DNA of 64,000 nt from contig JAQGOE010000243.1 in NCBI GenBank assembly GCA_028293725.1, positions 20,318 through 84,317 of the forward strand, given 5' to 3'. The DNA is from Gammaproteobacteria bacterium. Lineage in GTDB: Bacteria; Pseudomonadota; Gammaproteobacteria; Steroidobacterales; Steroidobacteraceae. Under the pieces are notes generated by a model, which was not told where the DNA came from, did no database searches, and saw only the letters and a list, made by a program, of their open reading frames with translations. Shown here piece by piece: positions 53,187 to 61,663 of this stretch. Each line of letters begins with the position of its first letter. Position 1 is the stretch's first letter. The translations under genes and the position numbers were made by a program.

Positions 53187-55076
53187 ATGCAAGCCGCGCA
53201 ACGTACTCTTTTACTCTGCCTGTTCTCTCTGGCGTACCTGTCTGGCTGCAACTACTCCGACTCGGGCAGCAGCAGCGGCGTGGCCGTGGTCACCGACACT
53301 ACGTCCACCGGTGGCACGGGCAGCGGAGGCGGCAGCACCGGCCCCGGCGGCTTCAGTGGACCTGCCGGCGGCACAACCGGTACGAAGAACTCGGTGGTTG
53401 CGACGCCATCCGTGCCCGGCACGGTGTCGGTTACCGTCGGTGCCAGTCAGACTGTCAGCTTCACACTGACCTCGAGCGACGGCCGGCCGATCCATGGTCT
53501 CGAAATAACCAGCACGACCCTTCCGGCGGACTGGAGCGGCACGGACGGCTACGGCTGCACTCTGGTTGGAAACGGCAGCAGTTGCGTTCTCAACCTCACT
53601 TATTCTCCAACGGTAGCCGAGAACGGCACCGTGACCGTCAACTACATCTTCATCAACAACGCGGGACAGCAAGAAACACCCGGCGGCACCATCACCATTC
53701 CGTATGTGGCGACGACATTCAACAACGTCGCCGCGGCCAGTTCCCCTGCCGGCCAGGTCACCGCCCCCGTCGGCACAGGGCAGCCCGTCAGCGTCAACTT
53801 CACGACTGACGATGGCAACCCCGCCACGAATCTCACCCTCACGACCGATCTGAGCGCCTTGCCGTCGGGCTGGACCAGCACGGCGTCGGCTTTAACGTGC
53901 ACCATCGTCACTACCGGCAGCGGTTGTCAGCTACCGCTGAAATTCTCGCCGACCGCCGCCGCAACCGGCATGCTGGCGTTGAGCTATACCTATTCCGACA
54001 ATTCCGGAACGACCCGAACGGGAACCTTGAACGTTCCCTACTCTACGACGACCAATGGCACGATCGCGGCCGCGGTGTCGCCGGCGGGCCAGGTGAACGC
54101 GGTCGAGAAGACAGGCAGCCAGGCGGTTCACGTCACCTTTACGACCGACGACGGCAAGACAGCCACCAACCTGATGTTGCTATCCGACCTGACCTTGCTT
54201 CCGTCGGGATGGACTGCAGCGTCGAACAAGCTGTCCTGTGGCAGCGTAAGTACCGGCAACGGCTGCCAGCTCACCCTGAACTACGCGCCGACTACCCTCA
54301 ACAGCGGCACGCTGAGTTTGAACTATAGCTACCTGGACGCTGGCGGCACATATAATGTCGGCTCGTTCAACATTCCCTACGCTGCGACGACCAACGACAA
54401 CGTCGTAGGAATGGCCGCCCCCTCCGGCCAGATCAATGCGATCGTGGGCCAGGCCAGCCCGACGGCAGCCGTCACATTCACCACCGACGACGGTCGCCCG
54501 GCGACCGCGCTCGCAGTGACGACCGACCTCACGACGTTACCTGACGGCTGGACCAGCAGCGTCGGCTCGTTCATGTGCATCGGAGTCGACGGCGGGAACG
54601 GCTGCGTGTTACCTCTAACGTTCACACCGACCACCGCTGCTAACGGATCGCTTACACTCGCCTACAAATACAACAACAACGCGGGCCAGGCGAAAACAGG
54701 AACAGTCAATATTCCGTACGTGGCAACGACGGACAACACCGTAAACGCCACGGCGAGCGTGAATTCACTTGGCGTTCTGACGGGGAGCACGACCCCGCTC
54801 AATGTCACTTTCGTGACGGATGACGGCAACCCAGCCAGCGCCCTGATGGTGACTGCGGGCCTGAATCCGCTCCCGGCCGGTTGGAGCAGTGGCTCCAGCA
54901 CCTTCACCTGCACGAGCGTCACCACCGGAACGGGCTGTCAGATCTCACTGAGCTACGCCCCGACCGTCGCGGACTCGGGAACCCTGACGTTGTCATTCGG
55001 CTATACGAACAACTCGGGCATGTCGAAAACCGGAAGCATCTCCGTTCCATACACGGCGACCGTTCCCCCGCCGTAA
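53187..55076 (+). CDS. Lipoprotein made of five tandem 112-residue repeats
   Basis: A 629-residue lipoprotein: lipobox LSGC (Cys near residue 22), a Ser/Gly/Thr-rich spacer (GSSSGVAVVTDTTSTGGTGSGGG) and five Ig-like beta repeats. Each unit has the core VTFTTDDGNPATNLMLTTDL-type strand (TDDG is nearly invariant), a LPxGWT turn, a Cys pair about ten residues apart that could form a disulfide, and ends with GTxNIPYxATT. Repeats diverge, so they are old rather than recent duplications. The start ATG at 53187 has only GGA upstream. Likely a surface or periplasmic scaffold. I do not recognise the domain by name. Confidence 0.75.
   Translation: MQAAQRTLLLCLFSLAYLSGCNYSDSGSSSGVAVVTDTTSTGGTGSGGGSTGPGGFSGPAGGTTGTKNSVVATPSVPGTVSVTVGASQTVSFTLTSSDGRPIHGLEITSTTLPADWSGTDGYGCTLVGNGSSCVLNLTYSPTVAENGTVTVNYIFINNAGQQETPGGTITIPYVATTFNNVAAASSPAGQVTAPVGTGQPVSVNFTTDDGNPATNLTLTTDLSALPSGWTSTASALTCTIVTTGSGCQLPLKFSPTAAATGMLALSYTYSDNSGTTRTGTLNVPYSTTTNGTIAAAVSPAGQVNAVEKTGSQAVHVTFTTDDGKTATNLMLLSDLTLLPSGWTAASNKLSCGSVSTGNGCQLTLNYAPTTLNSGTLSLNYSYLDAGGTYNVGSFNIPYAATTNDNVVGMAAPSGQINAIVGQASPTAAVTFTTDDGRPATALAVTTDLTTLPDGWTSSVGSFMCIGVDGGNGCVLPLTFTPTTAANGSLTLAYKYNNNAGQAKTGTVNIPYVATTDNTVNATASVNSLGVLTGSTTPLNVTFVTDDGNPASALMVTAGLNPLPAGWSSGSSTFTCTSVTTGTGCQISLSYAPTVADSGTLTLSFGYTNNSGMSKTGSISVPYTATVPPP
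53394..55064 (+). repeat. Five tandem coding repeats of about 336 bp
   Basis: Units begin at 53394, 53727, 54063, 54402 and 54741 (lengths 333, 336, 339, 339 and about 330 bp), all in frame. Units 2-5 are most alike; unit 1 is the most divergent, with TSSDGRP in place of TTDDGNP. Confidence 0.75.
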
Positions 55077-55179
55077 CCAGTGTCGCCGTTCCGGAACACG
55101 GTTATATAAAACCAACTGAAACCGCCGCGAGCGACTCCCACACTTACTTGCACAAAGTCAGGTAACGGGGAGAGAGGCG

Positions 55180-56649
55180 ATGCGTGTTCGCGGATTCGCA
55201 TGGTATCGGTGTGTTCCGGGTGTTTGCGCGGCAGTGTTGGCCGCTTGCGGTGGCGGTGGCGGCGGTTACAGCGCGCCAACCATGTCCCCTCCACCAACAC
55301 CCATGCCAACTGTCGCTTTCACCGCCCCGGCCCAGGCAACCAGCGTCACCTTTGGCCGATCGTTGCAACTGACATGGACTTCGACCAGCGCAACTGCGTG
55401 CACCGCAACAACGTCGAGCACCATGGGCGGTACATTTACCGGCACGCAGCCTGCCAGCGGAACGGTGACAGTCGTACCTACGGCGACCGGCACGGTGACC
55501 TACATGCTGTCATGCACGGGGGCCGGCGGCAGTGCCTCCGCAACGACGTCAATGGTTACGGTAAGCCCGTCTATCCTCAGCACGCTCTCGGTGGCAGGGA
55601 TCACCACAATCGGCTCCGCCGTCGATCCGGTAGAAATGGGCGGCAATCCCTACGGGCTGGCCATTGCCCCCGTGACAGCCGGACTGATGACTGCCGGCGA
55701 CCTGGTCGTCTGCAATTTCAACGATGGCGCGACCAACACCCAGGGCCTGGGCACCACCATCGTCGGACTGCATCCGACGGCAGGCGCAACACCCTACCGG
55801 ATCGCCCAGTCGGCGGACCTGCAAGGCTGCAACGCGCTGGCGATATTGCCTGACGACAGCATCAGCGCGGCCGCCTACATGGCCAATGCGAATGCGCTGG
55901 TCACTGCGGCGGGCGTAGTCAGCACCCCGTTCAGCGCGGATACCTTTGCCCACCCTTGGGGCGAAGCCTTTGTTGCAGCCAAGGGCTCGAATCCCGCTGC
56001 CCTGTATGTCTCGAACTCCGACGGCTCGATCGACCGTCTGACGTTGAGCGGTGACGCCCAGACCGCATTTACGCAAATTGCCACCGGCTTCTGCGCCAGC
56101 GGAACACCGGGCGCCGTGTTCGCGCCTTCCGGTCTCACCTATGACTCGTCGATCGACACGCTTTACATCGTCGACACGAGCTCGAATAGCATCGTGGCCT
56201 TCGCAAACGTATCGAACATCGGCGCCGCCGGGGTGGTGGTGGGCGGACAGTGCTCGTCGGTTTCGGCACCACCCACACCCGCACCCACCTTTGGAGGCCC
56301 CTCGGCCGCGTCAGCGCGAGTCATTGCCACCGGTGGGCTACTCTTTGCCCCGCTGAGCGCCGCTCTCCTCTCGAACGGCGACCTGATCGTCGGCAATGCC
56401 GATATCAACATCGGAACCCAGACGCCCAATATGGTTTTCGAGATCTCCCCGCTCCTTCCCGGAGGCTTCGTCGGGCCGCCGGTGCAACTCGATAAAGGCG
56501 CTCCGGGTGCGCTATTCGGTATCGCCACGGCGGTCGACGCCCAGGGACACCAGATCGTTTACTTCAATGACGACAACAACAATGCCGTGATGGTGCTCAC
56601 GACCAGCACGACCGCGGCCGCGCCAATGCCTATGCCGCCAGGCTACTAA
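55180..56649 (+). CDS. Secreted lipoprotein with Ig-like domain and beta-propeller-like body
   Basis: A 489-residue lipoprotein: lipobox VLAACG (Cys near residue 23), a glycine and proline linker, an Ig-like segment (about 45-130, VTFGRSLQLTWTSTSATACTATTSSTMGGTFTGTQPASGTVTV) and a 330-residue body with blade-like repeats (NGDLIVGNADINIG, DGSIDRLTLSGD, IDTLYIVDTSSNSIVAF). The segment ARVIATGGLLFAPLSAALLSNGDLIVGN is similar to other secreted proteins with unknown roles. GAGAGG lies just upstream of the ATG. Follows the tandem-repeat lipoprotein after 103 bp. Confidence 0.72.
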   Translation: MRVRGFAWYRCVPGVCAAVLAACGGGGGGYSAPTMSPPPTPMPTVAFTAPAQATSVTFGRSLQLTWTSTSATACTATTSSTMGGTFTGTQPASGTVTVVPTATGTVTYMLSCTGAGGSASATTSMVTVSPSILSTLSVAGITTIGSAVDPVEMGGNPYGLAIAPVTAGLMTAGDLVVCNFNDGATNTQGLGTTIVGLHPTAGATPYRIAQSADLQGCNALAILPDDSISAAAYMANANALVTAAGVVSTPFSADTFAHPWGEAFVAAKGSNPAALYVSNSDGSIDRLTLSGDAQTAFTQIATGFCASGTPGAVFAPSGLTYDSSIDTLYIVDTSSNSIVAFANVSNIGAAGVVVGGQCSSVSAPPTPAPTFGGPSAASARVIATGGLLFAPLSAALLSNGDLIVGNADINIGTQTPNMVFEISPLLPGGFVGPPVQLDKGAPGALFGIATAVDAQGHQIVYFNDDNNNAVMVLTTSTTAAAPMPMPPGY

Positions 56650-56657
56650 TCAGCCCC

Positions 56658-57386
56658 CTACTTCTCGATCGTGCTCGCGACACTCTTGAGATGCTCGCGG
56701 AAGGTCAGGCTGGAGTGGACCTCACGAGCCGCAAGATATTCGGAGAAGCGCGTTTGTCGGCGAAACGACACCCCGGCGCTCATCTGCTCGGCGTGACGAT
56801 GCTCCCTGGCGGCAATGCCCTCCGCCGCGGCCACGATCTCCTGTATCCCAACCGCAGGCAGAAATAAAACACCATCCGCATCGCAGACTACGTAGTCGGC
56901 AGCCGTGACGACCCACGAGCCAACACGCGCCCAATACATGCAGTCCGGCGATTGCGGATCCAAACGCAGCGGACCTGTTGGCAACGCACCCAGGCTGAAT
57001 ACCGGCAGGCCGATTTTCAACAGCTCGGCCGTGTCCCGATGCAAGCCCCAGATCACGATGCCCGCCACGCCTGCGTGTTTCGCCTCCAGCGCAACGAGGT
57101 CGCCGACGCAGGCTTCGTCGAGCCGGCCACCGTTATCCACGACCAGCACGTCCCCGGGCTGCACGCACTCGAGGGCCTCCAGGAACACATCGACACTGCC
57201 GACGTGACGGACCGGAAATACCCGGCCACGACAAACACTCGTGCCCGTCAGGGGACGCAAGCCCGCGGGCCCGCATCTGACCGGCGTGCCGGTGCTGAGG
57301 CAGGCGTCCGCCAGGTGCGGCGTGCTCAGCGGCGTGCTCAGCGGCGTGCTCAGTAGCCCGCCAGACACAAAGTCCTCACCCGCCAT
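56658..57386 (-). CDS. RraA-type protein (4-hydroxy-4-methyl-2-oxoglutarate aldolase family)
   Basis: A 242-residue member of the RraA/HMG-aldolase family. The core VQPGDVLVVDNGGRLDEACVGDLVALEAKHAGVAGIVIWGLHRDTAEL holds the GD-L..AK-GV-G and Arg-Asp pair that bind metal and pyruvate. The usual DGAVRD reads WGLHRD, so aldolase activity is likely but not certain. The N-terminus carries LSTP three times, encoded by a 12-bp tandem repeat. The ATG at 57386 is chosen because GGGGAG lies 6 nt upstream; the TTG at 57401 has no such signal. Divergent from a LysR regulator, its probable controller. Confidence 0.85.
   Translation of the reverse strand: MAGEDFVSGGLLSTPLSTPLSTPHLADACLSTGTPVRCGPAGLRPLTGTSVCRGRVFPVRHVGSVDVFLEALECVQPGDVLVVDNGGRLDEACVGDLVALEAKHAGVAGIVIWGLHRDTAELLKIGLPVFSLGALPTGPLRLDPQSPDCMYWARVGSWVVTAADYVVCDADGVLFLPAVGIQEIVAAAEGIAAREHRHAEQMSAGVSFRRQTRFSEYLAAREVHSSLTFREHLKSVASTIEK
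57317..57352. repeat. 12-bp tandem repeat, three copies, in the RraA gene
   Basis: GCGGCGTGCTCA occurs three times head to tail (57317, 57329, 57341). It encodes repeated Leu-Ser-Thr-Pro near the protein's N-terminus. In-frame slippage would lengthen or shorten the protein by four residues without frameshift. Confidence 0.9.
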
Positions 57387-57481
57387 CAGACGCTCCCCCA
57401 ACCCAGGTGCATCGGATCCTAGCGCCTTGCCACTCTTTCGAAAATCGAATAGTTTTGAACTTTCACTTCTGGAAATCGGAA

Positions 57482-58357
57482 ATGACCCCGCTGAACTTCG
57501 ACATGGACGCGCTGCGCACGATGGTCGTCGGCGTGGAGCTCGGCGGGTTCTCGCACGCCGCGGGGCGCCTGAATCGCTCGCCTTCCGCGGTAAGCATGCA
57601 ACTGCGCAAGCTGGAGACCCAGACGGGCCAACGCCTATTCAAGCGCAACGGTCGCGGCTTGATACTGACAGAGGCGGGAGACGTACTCCTGCAATACGCG
57701 CGCCGTGTTCTAGCGCTCAACGATGAAATGGGCCTCGCCGTCGGCGCTATCGACAAAGGCGGCACCGTTCGCGTTGGAATGCCACAGGATTTCACCGAGG
57801 CGGTGCTCCCGAGCCTGCTGACCCGCTATTCCAAAGCCCGTCCGGCGACACACGTCGAAGTCAAAGCCGGCCGGAATTTCGCCCTGGCGGAAGACGTGGC
57901 AAACGGCAGACTGGACATGGCGCTTGCCTTCTGCGCGGGCGGAAAAGGCGGAGCAAACAAGATCGCGACTGTTCCGGGCGTGTGGGTCACGCGCAGCCGA
58001 CACACACGAGGATTCACCGAAGAGGGTGTCGTACCCCTGATCGTCTTCGACGGACCCTGCCTCTTCCGTGACATGGGAATCGACGCGTTGGCGCGAGTCG
58101 GCATTCCATGGCGGCTGGCGATGACGACACCGAGTCTCGCGGGGTTGTGGTGTGGGGTACGAGCGGGACTGGGAGTGACCGTGCGAACCCCGCTTGCCAT
58201 CCCAAGGGGACTGTCGATCGTTCCGCCCGGTGTCGACCTGCCGGAGTTGGCTTCGATCGACGTCGTCCTCTACTGCGCGGCGGACCCCTCGCCCACCGCG
58301 CAGCTATTCAAAGATCTGCTGCTCGAAATTACCCTGCCTACACTAGCGCTGTCTTGA
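57482..58357 (+). CDS. LysR-type transcriptional regulator
   Basis: A 291-residue LysR regulator: winged helix at residues 5-65 (LNFDMDALRTMVVGVELGGFSHAAGRLNRSPSAVSMQLRKLETQTGQRLFKRNGRGLILTEAG) and a periplasmic-binding-protein-like effector domain from about residue 95. The ATG at 57482 is preceded by CGGAA and begins the conserved part; upstream in-frame ATGs would run through the intergenic region. Divergent from the RraA-type gene with 95 bp between, containing AT-rich TTTCGAAAATCGAATAG, where a LysR site would be expected. Its 3' end overlaps the dienelactone hydrolase by 20 bp. Confidence 0.93.
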   Translation: MTPLNFDMDALRTMVVGVELGGFSHAAGRLNRSPSAVSMQLRKLETQTGQRLFKRNGRGLILTEAGDVLLQYARRVLALNDEMGLAVGAIDKGGTVRVGMPQDFTEAVLPSLLTRYSKARPATHVEVKAGRNFALAEDVANGRLDMALAFCAGGKGGANKIATVPGVWVTRSRHTRGFTEEGVVPLIVFDGPCLFRDMGIDALARVGIPWRLAMTTPSLAGLWCGVRAGLGVTVRTPLAIPRGLSIVPPGVDLPELASIDVVLYCAADPSPTAQLFKDLLLEITLPTLALS

Positions 58358-59210
58358 ACAACACCAGCAGGCGGCTCCAGGCTTTTTCAGCCAGGTCATG
58401 GTTGTAGACCGCGGAGTCCGGCGGACACCAGCCGTGTTGCGCGCCCGTATACACTTCGATCTCCGCGGGTAACTTTGCCTTCGCGAAGGCATCCTTCAGA
58501 ACGGTTTTCGCCTCAGGCTGACGCTGATCGTCATTTTCGGCAATGGCGAACAGGTACTGCGCCTTGATTTCCGGTATCACCAGGTGCGGGCTATCCGGCT
58601 TGTCGGTCACGAGACCGCCGCCATGGAAAGAAGCGCCGGCACCCACGCGGCCCGGGACAGTCGCCGCCGTGCGCAGGGTGAACGGACCGCCCATGCAGTA
58701 ACCCGTCGTGCCCATTTTCTTTTTCTTATCGACGGCCGGCTGGGTATCGAGCCAGGCGACGAATGCCTTGGCGTCCGTCACCGCGGTCGCCGGAGTCAAT
58801 GCATTCATCAACCCCAGCAGCATGTCCCGCGTCGGCGGGTCCTGGAAGTTCGGATGCTCCGGGGCGGTCGGCGCTTTCTTCACCCGATAGAACGGATTCA
58901 CCACGAGCACCGCGTAGCCGGACTCCGCCAGGCGGCGGGCCATTTCCTTGAACGCGGGCCGCAGGCCGAAAATATCCGGCCAGATCAGCACGCCCGGATA
59001 TTTTCCCTTCGCGGAGGGATGTACGAAATAGGCGTCCGCAGTACCGTCGGGCGTCTTGATCTCGACGTCCGTCCCGGTCAGATCCGCGGCGTTCGCGAGT
59101 GGAGGCAACATCATTGTGAGCCCCGCGCCCACCGCCAGCGCGCCAAAGTGCCTTCGGGAAACGTCGGCCCCACGCTGCGCAAACTCGTTCAGATCATCGT
59201 TGTCACACAT
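58338..59210 (-). CDS. Dienelactone hydrolase family protein, Tat-exported
   Basis: A 290-residue alpha/beta hydrolase of the dienelactone hydrolase family. The nucleophile is Cys in GYCMGG, with His in GAQHGWCPP and Asp in AENDDQ. In catabolic versions it opens the lactone from chlorocatechol breakdown to maleylacetate. Here SRRHFGALAVGAGLTMMLPPLANA near residue 30 is a twin-arginine signal, so the enzyme is probably periplasmic, and its substrate may be different. The ATG at 59210 is chosen as the first Met that keeps the Tat motif at a normal distance; GGAAG lies upstream. Convergent with LysR. Confidence 0.88.
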   Translation of the reverse strand: MCDNDDLNEFAQRGADVSRRHFGALAVGAGLTMMLPPLANAADLTGTDVEIKTPDGTADAYFVHPSAKGKYPGVLIWPDIFGLRPAFKEMARRLAESGYAVLVVNPFYRVKKAPTAPEHPNFQDPPTRDMLLGLMNALTPATAVTDAKAFVAWLDTQPAVDKKKKMGTTGYCMGGPFTLRTAATVPGRVGAGASFHGGGLVTDKPDSPHLVIPEIKAQYLFAIAENDDQRQPEAKTVLKDAFAKAKLPAEIEVYTGAQHGWCPPDSAVYNHDLAEKAWSRLLVLFKTALV

Positions 59211-59378
59211 ACTTTGGCTTCCGGCGGTGCAAATGGGATGAGCGAATTCCTGCCAATCGCTCGGGCGCACATGTTGCACCCACCGCCGCGAGGACCGCAA
59301 GCCGCCGCGTGGCGAGGTTATAGAACCTTCCACCACGCGGAACCCTCCTCGGGAACGCGACCGAAGCCGCGGGCTCGA

Positions 59379-60197
59379 TCAGGGACTCGTAACGGGCAAG
59401 GTCGCCGCCGCCGAAGTCGCAGCGGTGCTGCACTCCGCGTGGCCCCAGCCGCTGGGGCTGACGCCTTCCTGTTGCCCGGGTTGCGGCGTGATGTCATAGA
59501 CGATGTTGTCAGGGCGATTCTTATCCCCGCTCACGCCCGCCGGGACATGATCCAGGCCCAACCCGTTGCGAGTGCGCCAGGCAATGTTGTGATCCGCACA
59601 GGAGCTGTCGCCGCTCACTCCAACAGCGCCGATGAGGACATGCGCGGCGTTGTACAGACCGAGGCCACCACCGAACACGTTCACACCGCCGACGCGACGC
59701 CCCCTCATGGGATCATCTCCCGTGCCGAAGTTGGCGGCAGGTCCGCGGTAAGCCACTTCTGTATCGACGGGGTTGCTGTGCTGCAACCCATACAGGCTGC
59801 CGCCCGGCTGAGTGGCGTAGTAGAGGTTGGCTGTCGACAACGAGAGGCCCGGAAGACTGAACGCGTTGGCGGTGTTGGCTTTCTGTGCCGAGATGACCCG
59901 GCTACCCGGCCACTGTTGGCCGCGATCCGAGCCGGTAAACGCCACGGCGCAGACCACGCCGTCGCGATTCACGATGGTGCCCCACATGTCGAGGTTGAAA
60001 CCACCATTGGATTGATGGCGCGCCATCGTCAGGGCACTTTTCAGCGCAGCCTGGCTGGGCAGCCCGGCGCATAGTTTGGAGGGTGAGCCGTCACCGCCCC
60101 AGTCCGCCGCGAAATCATCCGCGAATGCGCCGGCGCCACAAATCGTGGCGACCGCACCCGTCAGAAGCGCTGTCATACGAGATCTGGAAATGGTCAT
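59379..60197 (-). CDS. GlcG/HbpS-like haem-binding domain protein, exported
   Basis: A 272-residue exported protein with a GlcG/HbpS-type domain: LPSQAALKSALTMARHQSNGGFNLDMWGTIVNRDGVVCAVAFTGSDRGQQWPGSRVISAQKANTANAFS, then VGGVNVFGGGLGLYNAAHVLIGAVGVSGDSSCADHNIAWRTRNGLGL. The signal is TALLTGAVATICGAGAFAD. It is about 270 residues, twice the usual 140, owing to an insert between the two halves and a Ser/Pro tail. Haem or cofactor binding is known for the family; the role here is unknown. GGGAGG precedes the ATG. Gap of 168 bp to the dienelactone hydrolase. Confidence 0.8.
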   Translation of the reverse strand: MTISRSRMTALLTGAVATICGAGAFADDFAADWGGDGSPSKLCAGLPSQAALKSALTMARHQSNGGFNLDMWGTIVNRDGVVCAVAFTGSDRGQQWPGSRVISAQKANTANAFSLPGLSLSTANLYYATQPGGSLYGLQHSNPVDTEVAYRGPAANFGTGDDPMRGRRVGGVNVFGGGLGLYNAAHVLIGAVGVSGDSSCADHNIAWRTRNGLGLDHVPAGVSGDKNRPDNIVYDITPQPGQQEGVSPSGWGHAECSTAATSAAATLPVTSP

Positions 60198-60281
60198 GGA
60201 GCCTCCCGCCTTATTGTTAAGCTTGGTGAACTGTTAAGAGTTGGCGGGCGCGACTATACGCGCGTCATTGGCGCGCGAATG

Positions 60282-60941
60282 TCACTCGAATAGGGCCTTG
60301 CGAAACGTGAGATTGATACGGCGCCGACCCAGCAGGGGATGCTGGCCGTCCTTGAGGGGCAACACGCCGTGATAGCGCAAGCGTGCCGGACCACCCCACA
60401 CTACAACATCACCGTGAGCCAACGGAACACGTTGTGTCCTGTCGGTGCGCAGATCTCCGCCGAACAGAAATACGGCCGGCAGACCTAACGAAACCGACAC
60501 GATCGGCGCGGCGTAGTCCAGCTCGTCCTTATCCTGGTGGAGCGAGAGCCGGCTGCCGGGCTCGTATTGGTTGATCAGACAAGCGTCGGGGGCGAAGACG
60601 GCGAAGCCGGCACGTGCCGCCGCCTCGCTAGCCAACTCGGCGAACTCCGCGGGCATCGGCGCCCCATCCTTGCCGGAAAGCGGATCCTGCGCGCCATAGC
60701 GATAGCCGGTCCGGTCGCTGATCCAGCCCACCGCCCCGCAGTTGGTCATGGCGACCGACATTTGATATCCGCCGGGAGTGGTCAGGAAGCGAAACGGCGC
60801 CTGGGCCGTAACCTTGCCGAGAGCCTCGAGCAGCGCGGGAGCCCGAGCCCGCGCAAATCCCCGTAAGAGCATGGCGCCCGGCGCCAGCGGCTCATCCCAC
60901 TGCTCGACCGCGGGCTCGTCGGGAAAGAGATCGAGTGTCAT
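60282..60941 (-). CDS. alkB: Alkylated DNA repair dioxygenase AlkB
   Basis: A 219-residue Fe(II)/2-oxoglutarate oxygenase that removes methyl groups from N1-adenine and N3-cytosine by hydroxylation. Iron ligands are His and Asp in LSLHQDKDE and the second His in RYHGVLPL; the 2-oxoglutarate Args are in RRRINLTFR. The nucleotide-recognition lid contains MTNCGAVGWISDRTGYRY. The ATG at 60941 is chosen; a GTG at 60947 is also in frame. Divergent from mtnB with 92 bp between. No ada gene is near. Confidence 0.94.
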   Translation of the reverse strand: MTLDLFPDEPAVEQWDEPLAPGAMLLRGFARARAPALLEALGKVTAQAPFRFLTTPGGYQMSVAMTNCGAVGWISDRTGYRYGAQDPLSGKDGAPMPAEFAELASEAAARAGFAVFAPDACLINQYEPGSRLSLHQDKDELDYAAPIVSVSLGLPAVFLFGGDLRTDRTQRVPLAHGDVVVWGGPARLRYHGVLPLKDGQHPLLGRRRINLTFRKALFE

Positions 60942-61033
60942 GGCCACATTCTGAGGGGTCCACTGTAATATCGCATTAATGGAATGCCGCCATTCTGTGC
61001 GTTTACCTTCGGAGAGCCTCCATCCCCAATCCT

Positions 61034-61663
61034 ATGTCCATGTCACACGATGAGGCCGTGGAGGCCATCATTGCCTCGGGCCAGCGTCTCGACGCATGCG
61101 GGCTGGCGCCGGCGACTTCCGGCAACTACTCGGTCCGTTTGAGCGAAGGACGGATCGCCGTCACGGTGTCCGGACGTCACAAGGGACGCTTGACCCGGGA
61201 CGACGTGATGCTGGTCAACGATGCCGGCGTCGCGTTGGAAAACAAGAGGCCCTCCGCCGAGACTGGCTTACATACGCTGATCTACAAGCTCTATCCGCAG
61301 ATCAATGCGGTCCTGCATGTTCATTCAGTACCGGTCGTCACCCTGACCCGACACCTACCCGAGGCCTCCGAGCTCGTTTTGAGAAATTACGAGATGCTCA
61401 AGGCCTTTCCTGGAATCACTACACACGAAGCCGTGGTGCGCATCCCCATCTTCGAGAACTCTCAGAACATCGAAGCACTGGCACAAGAAGTGGACAACCG
61501 GCTGCGGACCGGAGCACCGGTTCCGGCGTACCTCATCAGAGGGCACGGAGCCTACGGCTGGGGTAAGGACATGGAAGAAGCCGAGCGGGTGATCGAGGCC
61601 CTGGAACATTTGTTGAGCTGCGAGATCGAAGCAATACGCCTGCAAGCGGGAGTCCGAGCATGA
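61034..61663 (+). CDS. mtnB: Methylthioribulose-1-phosphate dehydratase
   Basis: A 209-residue class II aldolase-fold zinc enzyme dehydrating 5-methylthioribulose 1-phosphate in methionine salvage. PATSGNYSVRLSEGRIAVTVSGRHKGRLTRDDVMLVN binds the phosphate; zinc ligands are His in AVLHVHSVP (two His) and His in RGHGAYGWG. The Glu of SAETGLHTLIY is the catalytic acid. It overlaps mtnD by 4 bp (ATGA) and begins the four-gene unit. The fold is shared with fuculose aldolases, but gene order fixes the role. Confidence 0.93.
   Translation: MSMSHDEAVEAIIASGQRLDACGLAPATSGNYSVRLSEGRIAVTVSGRHKGRLTRDDVMLVNDAGVALENKRPSAETGLHTLIYKLYPQINAVLHVHSVPVVTLTRHLPEASELVLRNYEMLKAFPGITTHEAVVRIPIFENSQNIEALAQEVDNRLRTGAPVPAYLIRGHGAYGWGKDMEEAERVIEALEHLLSCEIEAIRLQAGVRA

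Noticed and set aside
53394..55064. Tandem 336-bp repeats considered as a possible mobile or CRISPR-like array
   Set aside because: They are in-frame protein repeats with codon-level divergence and no spacers.
55074..55104. Possible terminator TAACC...GGTTA after the repeat lipoprotein
   Set aside because: The stem needs a bulge and is short; too weak to call.
58584..60074. 496-codon plus-strand frame opposite the dienelactone hydrolase and HbpS-like genes
   Set aside because: Overlaps two real genes on the other strand and reads as Arg/His-rich shadow sequence.
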